A program made the translations under genes and the position numbers. Under the pieces are notes generated by a model. The model ran no database searches, was not told where the DNA came from, and worked only from the letters and a program-made list of their open reading frames with translations. Below are positions 55,255-64,000 of a stretch of 64,000 nucleotides of DNA, piece by piece. Source of the stretch: Riptortus pedestris (Eukaryota > Arthropoda > Insecta > Hemiptera > Alydidae); contig CM032231.1 in assembly GCA_019009955.1 (NCBI GenBank), positions 109,857,501 through 109,921,500 on the forward strand, in the 5' to 3' direction. Within the stretch, counting starts at the first letter, position 1. Every line of letters starts with the position of its first letter.

Positions 55255-55948
55255 AAAAAAATTCCGTCACACAGAGGATGCGCAAACTTAGCAGATTTCT
55301 ACATTTTACAACAGATAAATCTACATACTGGTAACACCACTATGAATGCTAAGCGATTAAATACAAACGGTAAAAAGAAATCTTTCAGTCAATTTACAAG
55401 TTAATAATATCTATAACGGAAAGCGTCTGTATTGTAAAAAAAACAGGGCAGCCAACATAGCAACACTGAATAGATACGTTAGAATATAGTCTAAAAAGAA
55501 GAACAATTAATGAAATATATCTGAATACAACATATTAATTTCATTGAAAACTATATACTATAGCTTGCACTTTAAATTATAATGAATCAGAATAATTTCT
55601 ATTTCAATCAATCAAATTTTAATAGTCCAAAAATTTTAGAAGGGTGGGGGTCACCAGAACATATTTGCATGTATCTCATATAATAAATGTCTTTTGGAAA
55701 CAATATTTGGTATTTAAGCTTCAAATAATGTGGTTTATTATATAACAGAATGTTTTTTATGTAACATGAGTCGAAGTGGGGGTTTGCAGAAGGCTGAAAA
55801 CAGCAAATATCTCGGTTAATATTGAAAACAGAGAATAAATGTATATAACAATATTTATAGTAAATGTAAGTTGTAATAAGATAGATTCTATACAATTTTT
55901 CCATCCGACGTATAGTAACGGAGATATTTTGAATTTTCAAAATTTTAG
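55255..55948 (-). mobile_element. HINE, long subfamily, 5' half missing
   Basis: AATTCCGTCACACAGAGGAT marks the 3' end. The long middle with TACAAACGGTAAAAAGAAAT matches 62125 and 28000. It ends in GTAACGGAGATATTTTGAAT. Confidence 0.7.
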
Positions 55949-55949
55949 A

Positions 55950-56390
55950 AAGAAGATTTCCAACGTGCTGGTATAACTCACTTGTGATTTCATTTCACCA
56001 CAAATTCCCAATTTCTAAGAAAAAAAAAAGATAAGTCGAATGACAGTGGGGGGGGGGACCGAAGGCTGAAAATAAGACAGCACGAATAACTCGGTTAGTA
56101 CTTGAGTCTAAAGGAAACGCACAGAACAAAAAGTGTAGAGCTTCAATATTTTAACTTTAAAAATATTTTTTCTAAAACGTACTGACTCATAACAACGGAG
56201 GTATTTTGAATTTTCTAAACCCCCTCCTTCTCTAAACCCCCCTATTCCTGGTTCGATGTCTGCCAATGACAAATATGATCTTTAGTGTTGAATAAAAAGG
56301 TTAAATATCGAATACTACTCTAACGCCCCCCCCCAGTGTCCGATTTTGACCGTTAAGGAACTTGATCTTTAGTTTTGCATGAAACGCCTA
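55950..56390 (-). mobile_element. HINE subfamily B fragment
   Basis: AAGATTTCCAACGTGCTGGT, CGAATAACTCGGTTAGTACT and, near 56215-56245, the G-block complement. Two G-block complements (also at 56325) suggest a partial duplication. Confidence 0.55.
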
Positions 56391-57355
56391 CAACCTTCAA
56401 ACCTTCTCCCGTACATCTTCAGCGACCATAACTGTAGAATTTCTAATGGAATGCCATACTTTTTATGAGGTATTCTTAGAGAAAGTCAAATTCCAAAGCG
56501 AGTTTATGCTGAATTTTTCGATTTGACGCATCCTTTAGCCGTAAAATGCAGGAATCTTTATTTTAGAAATGGTACCTTTTATTGAAAAATACTGCGAAAT
56601 AAAAGTTGTAGCCAACAAAAATAGCTTTTAAACAAGTCCATGGGAAGATAATGGGTGTGGGTTCGACTGAACTGTGCAGCCAACAGATTACAAATAAATT
56701 GGTGAGTATTCTTATTTTTCTCTTCCAAGCAGTACAAGAAATAAGCCCATTTATCTGAACCAGCCTCAATTTCGTATGAAGTCCGCTAAGTTTTGTGAAC
56801 GCCACTTTAAATGAAAAGAAAAGAAATGGTCGTGTTAGCCAAAGATATAGAATTATTCTAATCTTATGAGTTCATTCCTCAAGTCACCCAAGGGACAAGA
56901 TAATTGGAGCAGGGCAGCCACCGAGTTCAATTGAGTTTCCGGCTTAGTTTGACTATCTCGCTGGGCCAACCTCTCTGCTTCCTAATTTGTTGATGAATGG
57001 CCGACTCCCGTAGACTGACAGTGTTAGTTCCAAATCCCATATCCAGTCACAAATGTTGAGCACCGACCTGTCACAGCTGACAGCTCGAGTAATTGAAATT
57101 CATTCACCTTTCCTCTCATTTTCTCCAACCCACAACTCCTACCTCTACCAACAAAAAAAAATTAATTAATTGCTCACTCTTTGCTACAAATCATCGGGAT
57201 GCATATAATTACGAGTGATTTTAAATATAATAGATATTTAACACTTTTAGCTGATTAACTTTGGATGAAATCATCTTTTTTGGCTACTTAAGTTCGGGAA
57301 TTTCTTAAAATACCCTTTGGTTTCTTAAAATACCAAAATCAGTAATAAAATTTGT
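56391..57355. other. No assignable content
   Basis: Unique-looking; no supported gene. Confidence 0.5.
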
Positions 57356-57359
57356 TTAT

Positions 57360-57950
57360 TAGACTTCATTTGGATTGCAAAATTAAACACACACAAGCTT
57401 CAGAGTTTTTATCACTGCACAATTTATTTAACAATGCACGACATACTTGGTTAATTATGTTTAACTTCTACTCACAGTATGATAGCTTCACAGTTGATCT
57501 CATTACACAGTCCAATAACTCACCCACAATCACTGAAGTTCACATAAACACGTCACTACACCGATCTCCTCAAAGATAACGGTACTGCACTGTCCCTTTA
57601 CTTCTACACGGCACTACAATAGTCTTTACATAAAAACGGCACAACATAGTTCTTCACATAAAACAATTTACCGCACTACAACTAGAAAGCAATGTCCAGT
57701 AAAGCCGCTTTGAGCGCACTGTTTACCGCTTGATGAGAGCTGAGAACAAACGAACTCTCGGGATGAGCTGAGCCACTTTTATAGACGAGCGGTGAACATC
57801 AAAGTGGAATGGTCTATACCTTCTCGGTCGTGGACGGGAATTGCCGAGGACGGGCTAGACCATCGATCGCCTACTTTGACCTACCTCGTACTTCTTAAAA
57901 ATGTGATAAACTCTGGTTAATTTTTCATATGCGTAGTTTTCGCAACTATA
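57360..57950 (-). mobile_element. Possible solo LTR
   Basis: On the minus strand a TATA box (CTATAAAAGTGGCTCAGC, about 57785) is followed by initiator-like TCAG and, some 350 bp later, by AATAAA-type signals (about 57430 and 57355). This is the U3-R-U5 layout of an LTR. GTGTAGTG/GTAGTGCCGT repeats fill the middle. Neither a TG/CA boundary nor a target duplication could be set, and no coding region adjoins. A host promoter is the alternative. Confidence 0.35.
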
Positions 57951-58372
57951 TATATATATATTTCTCTGTTTACCCTTCTTCGCTCTTTCTTCTTCTTCTG
58001 TCTTTGATTGCGCCTTATGATAGTTGTTTAACTTTGAAAGCTTATAAATAAAGAAACATATCTATATGGTAGTTCCAATATATATACATATACTCATAGG
58101 CAAATACGCAGGTGTTGCAGAGGTAAATATGCTGCGTTAGTGCAATGATACACACACACACACACACACAAAGATGTTGTCTGTATGCTCATACTGGCCT
58201 ATCATTCATTAGTCAGATTTTGCAGTCTAGGATAGACAGTCGTTCCACAAGTGAGTTTTCTCCACTCATTCCTGAACTTTTCGTGATGATACTGTTACTT
58301 CTGGATGGTCTCAAGCAGAAGGCAAAGGGAAACCGCTGCAAGTCATGGTGACACTTTTCTTAAGTCTTTTAT
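57951..58372. other. No assignable content
   Basis: Short (TA)n at 57948-57961, (CA)n at 58148-58170, otherwise unassigned. Confidence 0.5.
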
Positions 58373-58947
58373 TTTAGCAGATTTTCCTTAAGGGAAATCA
58401 GCTATTGAGGTCGTACTCATGTCGCTATTTTCGAAAAATTTCTTCAAATGTCCTACCCAGGAGATAACGAAAATGAGGTCCGTTCAAAACTATATATATG
58501 TATATTTGTCTGTTAACACTCTAGCGGACTCAATTTTTGTTTAATCGTCACCAAACTCGGTATTTAATCGTTTTATGTAAAAAGGAAGATCAAGTTCGTT
58601 AACGGCTGAAATCGGACCAGTGGGAGGGGGGGGGTTTAGAGGGGACATTTTCGAAAATTCAAAATATCTCCGTTACTATACGTCGGATCGAACAATTGTA
58701 TAGAACCAATATTATTGCAAATTAAATTTACTATGAATAGTGTTATATACATTTATTCTCTATCTTGAATATTAACCGAGATCTTTGCATTTTTATTAAG
58801 TGTAAGGGACGAGCTATGGTTCCCGCCGAAAATTAATTCGGCCGTTTCCGTAACTGATCGCCACTCGTATGGTGATTTGTCTATTGTATAACTTTACGCG
58901 GGAAATCTGCTTAGTTGACGCAGCCCCTGCATAACGGACTTTTTATT
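58373..58947 (+). mobile_element. HINE, complete copy, short (TA)
   Basis: TTTAGCAGATTTTCCTTAAG, a slightly deleted 5' half, ATATATATGTATATTTGTCT as a minimal centre, G-rich block at 58620-58645, GGGAAATCTGCT, CAGCCCCTGC and ATAACGGACTTTTT. Confidence 0.85.
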
Positions 58948-58969
58948 TATCCTTGCCCTGGCTAGAGGT

Positions 58970-59110
58970 GAGAACTTGGGCACACCTGTTTGTTTACATT
59001 TCTGACGCTTCCCGTCTGGAGGTGTCTTATTATCATTTGTTTTTATTCACTTGGTACTGACGGTGCTATCGTGTTACCATTACGTAGATTTATTTTAGAG
59101 CAAACTCTTT
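58970..59110 (+). mobile_element. HINE long-subfamily 3' fragment
   Basis: CCTGTTTGTTTACATTTCTG and GTGCTATCGTGTTACC match 42985-43100. Confidence 0.5.
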
Positions 59111-59683
59111 TTTTTTAAGTTTGTTTCTAATACCTTTATTGCCTTACTGGTGTCAACCAGCACGAAAGGAGTTTTCTTCTAATAATCAATAGCTTCCAGA
59201 TGGAAGTAGTAGTAGAAGTTCTTGCTAAACTTCGGGTGACTATATGTCAATAGTCTGATTGGACAAGGGGTAGTTTTGCAGTCGGGTGGAAGAGCTAAGC
59301 CTACCACCTATTGATCATCGGGTCTTGATCAATGTGATATTAGTCAATATGACAGAAGCTTCAGAAGCACTCTGCTAGGAGGAGTTGTGCTTGTAGCATG
59401 TCCCTAAAGGAACTAAAGGAACCCCTCGCCAGGAAGTGGATATATAATAGATTGCCGGTTAGGGGACTGGGCCTGTCTGTCCAGGTCAGTGCTAGATGAT
59501 GAGGGGATGAAAAATGACCAAACACTCTCCGGGGGTAAACGGAGCGGAATGCTCTCCAACAAGCCTTCCCAGTTGTAATTAAACAGCTCGCCTCACTCCT
59601 GTCCTGTCTCAAATCCCTTACTCTACCCCAGGAACGCACTTCAACTGAGCAGGCGAACGGTTAAATATTATTTTCTGAAGTAT
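59111..59683. other. No assignable content
   Basis: GC-richer at 59340-59640. A minus frame of 92 codons there has no motif. Confidence 0.45.
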
Positions 59684-61169
59684 TAGAAAGTTATCAGATT
59701 TCACTTTAGAGTCATTCCATCTCAAATCATCCAGCAAAATGTAAAAATGTCACCCATGGTTTCAGATTTTAATGAAAAGTTTTTTAACAACACTTTTTAC
59801 CTACCTTATGAAGAATATAAAATTTTACTTTGATATCTTCAGTAGTTTTTGTGAAAAAAAATGCTGAAATATTGAGAAAGTTTGTGCAACTGACATTTTT
59901 AAGGTTGCTTATTTGTACACACAGAAAAAAAATCATAACTTTAGTGAATTACAACATATAAAGATAAAATTTTCACTAAAGTGTTCACAAAAGCATGGAG
60001 ATACAGGAAAAAAAATAAATTGATTGTCATAATAAAATATAACCCACCCAAAAATAACACTAACTCCAACAAATACTTTTCTAATACAATGTCTACAAAT
60101 AAGCAACCTTAAAAATGTCAGTTACACAAACTTTCTCAATATCTCAGCATTTTTTTTCACAAAAACTACTGGAGATATCAAAGTAAAATTTTATATTCTT
60201 CATAAGGAAGGTAAAAAGTGTTGTTAAAAAAATTTTAATTAAATCTGAAACCATGGGTGACATGGCCTGGATGATTTGAGAAGGAATGACCCTTTAAGGA
60301 GAAATTACCTATTGAGGTTGTACGCGATTTTCGAAAAATTTCATCAAATGTCCATCGATCCTACTCAGGAGATGTATATGTACACTAGCGGTCGCAATTT
60401 TTGTTTGATCGTAACCAAACTCGATGTTTAGTCGTTTTATGTAAAAATAAAGATCAAGTTCGTTAACGGCTAAAATCTGACCAGGGAGAGGGTGGTTTAG
60501 AGGGAAAGAATTTTCAAAATTCGAAATATCTCCGTTACTATAAGATGGATCGAGAAAGTGTATAGAATAAATCTTATTGCAAATTAAATGTGTTATTAAT
60601 ATTTTTATATACATTTATTCTTTATCTTGAATATTAACCGAGATATTTGCATTTTTCAGTTTTCAGCCTTCAGTAAGCCCCCACTTCTACTAGTGGTACA
60701 TAAACAATACTCTTTTATATAATAAAACATATTATTTGAAGTCTAAATACAAATTATTGTTTTCATTGAAACTTTATTTTTTGAGATATATGCAAATACG
60801 TTCTGTTCACGCCCCCTCCCCCTCTTTTGTTTTTGGATTACTCAAATTTGAGTGATTGAGATAAAACTGATTCTGGTTCTTTTCAAATTACAGCACTAGC
60901 TTTAGTAAATGGTTTTCAATGAAGTTAATACGTTATATTCAGATATATTTCATTAATTTTATGTTCTTCCGGTCTATCTCTGCAGCGGTTCGAGACTGGG
61001 TGGTCTGTTTGTTTACAATTCAGCCGCTATCCGTTGTAGAGATTATTAACTTGTATTGTAAATTTACTGAGCATTCATGGTAGTGTTACCTGTATATATA
61101 TTTTGATATATTGTATACCTTCGCGGGGTAAATCTGCTTAGTTTACGCGGCCCCTGCGTGACGGACCCT
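59684..61169 (+). mobile_element. HINE, long subfamily, split by a MITE
   Basis: ATCAGATTTCAC before and AAGGAGAAATTACCTATTGA after the MITE are the two arms of the HINE 5' palindrome. There is no central array (GATGTATATGTACACTAGCG at 60372). The G-rich block is at 60480-60500. The 3' end is GTAAATCTGCT, GCGGCCCCTGC and GTGACGGA. Confidence 0.75.
59702..60293. mobile_element. MITE with terminal inverted repeats of about 230 bp
   Basis: The two halves are inverted copies over most of their length: GTCATTCCATCTCAAATCAT with TTTCAGATTTTAATG at the left, and the complement at the right to GATGATTTGAGAAGGAATGA. TTTA (or degraded TTAA) flanks both sides. Only about 120 bp in the middle is unpaired. 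Non-coding; a TTAA-targeting superfamily is possible. Confidence 0.8.
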
Positions 61170-62011
61170 TGTAATTATTATAGACTCTCCAACATCTATT
61201 TCAAAATTTCGATAATATGACGGTAGTAGTCTAGTGGATGATTTTACATTAAATACTTAAATTTAATTCATTAAATACTAAGTTCTTTTTCAATAGGCAA
61301 TGGCGGTTTTGTTTGGAATACAACCACAATGTTCATGGGATTCGCCGAGCTGACCACTTGAATTCCCACAAAAACCACCTGGAAACCCCTCAGCCAATGA
61401 TTTAATTTTTTTCTCTGAACATGACTGCACAATGTAGATCAAACATAATAGGTTATTACCAGATTAAATTAATTACAAATTAATTTCTTCTTTTTCTATA
61501 CAAAAAGTATTTATAAACTTTGATATTTTGAACAATATAATATAAACTGTCACTATGGAAACTTATTTGCATCTGTGACTTCTGTTTTAATAAAACAATG
61601 ACAAAGCAGAGAGCCTGGCACAGGTTGATATCATCTCCCGAACGACTTTTGATTTATTTTTATGGGAAACTCTTCGGATATTGGAAAAGTGAGATCCAGG
61701 CATTATTTGCCTAAATTTGGTGAAGGGGGGGGGGCGCTCCTCCTCAAATGTGATACCTTAAACCAGCTCATGTACGATATTCTTCCGCTTCACGTTCTCT
61801 AGTTTTCCAAGACTGATTTAGAAAAGTGTTCTCCACTCACTCCATGTGTCTTGATCTTTTATTTACGATACATCCAACCAACGGCCCTCATAGTCTCTAC
61901 CTTGTGTTTGTTCTTATGGATATATAGATATTTATTGGCCTATGTTTGCAAACGTGTTGCCAAGAGTTTGGCCAATTACTGCCAATATGGTTATTAATAC
62001 ATTATAACATA
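61170..62011. other. No assignable content
   Basis: No gene or repeat recognised. Confidence 0.5.
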
Positions 62012-62706
62012 TTAAAAAAGTCCGTCTCGCAGGGGCTGCGTAAACTAAGCAGATTTCCCATGTTACGTTTTGCAATAGAGAAATCTGCATACTGGTAACA
62101 CAATACCACCGTGATTAAATACAAACGGTAATGAGAAATCTTTCAGTTAATTAAAATAAATTCACAACTGAAATGGCTCCTGAATTGTAAGAATAATTTA
62201 TATTTTAACAACTCAAATTTTAGTAGTCCAAGAACCAAACAAGGGGGGGGGCGGATGAACTGAACGTATTTGCACAAATCTCACAAAGTAACGAAGGTAA
62301 GGTAAGGTTAGCAACGACAGGTAAGGTTAGCAACGACAGGTTCGAAAGGTTAGAAGAAGCTTCCACCTGAGCCGAGTACTGGCGGAAATGGCCGAACTAT
62401 ACCCGACCACAGACTTCATAAAAATGCAAATATCTCGGTTAATATTCAAGGTAGAGAATAAATGTATATAACAATATTTATAGAAAATTTAATTTGCAAT
62501 AAGATTGATTGTGTACAATTTTTCGATCAGACGTATAGTAACGGAGATATTCCGAATTTTTGAAAATCCCCCCTTTAAACCCCCCCCCCCCCTCCCACTG
62601 GTCCGATTTCAGCCGTTAACGAACTTGATATTTGTTTTACACAAAAAAATAAATATCGAGTTTGGTACCGATCAAACAAAAATTGAGAACGCTAGAGAGG
62701 AAACAG

Positions 62707-62776
<70 letters not shown>

Positions 62777-62915
62777 GGTTTTGAACGGACGGACTTCCTT
62801 TTCGTCATCTACTGGGTGGGGGGGGGGAACGATGGATATTTGAGGAAAAATTTCAAAAATTCCGTCATGAGTACAACCTCAATAGCTGATTTCCCTTAAG
62901 GGAAAACTGCTAAAA
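62012..62915 (-). mobile_element. HINE, complete copy, long subfamily
   Basis: GTCCGTCTCGCAGGGGCTGC opens it. The C-rich complement of the G block is at 62568-62600, (TA)n is at 62711-62775, and GATTTCCCTTAAGGGAAAAC with TGCTAAAA closes it. A 10-G run at 62817-62827 has expanded in the 5' half. A short tandem repeat of TAGCAACGACAGGTAAGGT lies at 62305-62345. Confidence 0.85.
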
Positions 62916-63357
62916 TGTGTAAATAAAAATGATAATAATTTTTAAATTACAAAAGAACAGCATATACACTGGTATGTAATACAATATAAATATTAATTTA
63001 ATTAAGTATAATTGCATATAATAAATAATGTGCCGATTATTGTGTTTAAGCATCCCCGTAAAAATAATAAAATCTTTCATTTATACGGCTAACTTTCGCA
63101 AACTTTTGATAAGAAATAGAGAACATCATTAACATTATTTTCACTGTTGTAATCCAAAATGTTTACCAATGATAGGTATTCTCTTTGAGCCACTATATAT
63201 TTATCAAGGAATTTCACGCAGTGTGATGTGAATGCGGGGCAATACAATAATAAATGATTCAAATGTAGATTCGTTCGTATGTCATGATGTAAAATACGAA
63301 AACTTACGAAATTCGGCGTGTATTTGTACTTTGTTTTGAACGTACATTATCTGCAGT
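62916..63357. other. No assignable content
   Basis: AT-rich, no supported gene. Confidence 0.5.
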
Positions 63358-63477
63358 TTAGTAGTTTCCTTAAGGGAAATCTGCTATTGAGGTCATAGAC
63401 ATGACGCGATTTTTGAAATATTTCCTCAAATGTCCGTCGATCCTGTCCAGGAGAGGAGGAAAATGAAGTCCGTTCAA

Positions 63478-63541
<64 letters not shown>

Positions 63542-63637
63542 CTCTGTTAAAAATTTTTTTCTAGGGGCAGCAATTTTTGTTTGATCGTTACCATACTCGA
63601 TTTCTAGCAGATTTCCCTTAAGGGAAATATGCTAAAA
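63358..63637 (+). mobile_element. HINE 5' half, (TA)n and a second 5' palindrome
   Basis: TTTCCTTAAGGGAAATCTGC starts it. (TA)n is at 63481-63538. The 3' half has only its first 60 bp and then meets a second palindrome (GATTTCCCTTAAGGGAAAT) at 63609-63627. Confidence 0.75.
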
Positions 63638-64000
63638 ATGTATGGTTTCTTAATTTAATTTATAAATTGAGAATTTGCCAAAACACATTTAGATTTGGTC
63701 GTAAAAATTTCTCTTTATTTCGAACACATTATTTTTCTTTTAATAAAATTTGATCGAATATTAAATATAAAATATGCCTTACGTAATATTTTAGAAAGCA
63801 GTGTTTTTCGAGGAATTCAAAATCTAGGGAGGTTCATTACCTAAAGTTGAGGAAGTATTCAGTAGCTCTGACTCTTGTTCTTCAACTCCTAATTTTAATT
63901 TAGATCATTAATTATAATAATAAAAGTTAATGAGAACTTTTTTTATATTTTAATTTAGTGTTTCGGAATTTTCCGGAATGTCGGTGGACAACATTCCCCA
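63638..64000. other. No assignable content
   Basis: AT-rich, no supported gene. Confidence 0.5.

Noticed and set aside
57360..57950. Full retroelement next to the possible solo LTR
   Set aside because: No gag or pol motif is found on either side for over 1 kb.
59361..59639. 92-codon minus-strand frame in GC-richer DNA
   Set aside because: No recognisable motif; a TATA-like sequence nearby is not placed to drive it.

Overview
The window looks like arthropod nuclear DNA. It is AT-rich, full of (TA)n, (CA)n and (TTTG)n microsatellites, and made mostly of decayed transposable elements of animal type. These include Helitrons, a Ty3/gypsy retrotransposon, non-LTR fragments, hAT and mariner-like MITEs, and a BESS-motif fragment, a motif typical of arthropods. 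A decapod crustacean is possible, but nothing here fixes the species. No complete host gene was found. The best host candidate is a first exon with promoter on the minus strand at 44180-44315, coding for a signal peptide.

Layout. 1-11015 is a head-to-tail array of canonical Helitrons (5' TC, 3' hairpin plus CTAG, followed by T). It includes one 7.9-kb copy (324-8269) with a complete but frameshifted Rep-helicase gene. 12275-17097 holds a minus-strand Ty3/gypsy element, truncated at both ends, inside a short rolling-circle element. 17098-25110 and 27647-63637 are dominated by one repeat family. Its copies have a 5' palindromic end, a central (TA)n array, a G-rich block, a subterminal inverted repeat matching half of the 5' palindrome, and a 3' hairpin followed by a T-run. 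This matches the Helentron-associated elements (HINEs) known in Drosophila as DINE-1, so I call it HINE. About 35 full or partial copies lie in 64 kb, often nested or fused.

Other elements sit in or between HINEs: two mariner-like MITEs (19163-19874, 35415-36037); a TIR element coding for a DUF7869-like protein (20607-21703); a tyrosine-recombinase (Crypton-like) remnant between GC-rich hairpins (22266-23265); a hAT MITE with a perfect 8-bp target duplication and a HINE inside it (50598-51600); a MITE with very long terminal inverted repeats inserted in the palindrome of a HINE (59702-60293); tRNA-derived SINEs; and fragments of a jockey/I-like RNase H, an R2-like endonuclease and an ISXO2/Merlin-like transposase. 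Two loci (37119-38215, 46858-47147) carry hammerhead-ribozyme motifs of the Penelope-like type, one of them around a BESS-domain remnant.

How the parts interact: the (TA)n cores of HINEs are where other elements are repeatedly joined. Helitron ends and gypsy LTRs abut HINE half-elements across (TA)n at several independent places, so these arrays look like recurrent landing or recombination sites. Stretches with no assignable content are listed as such.
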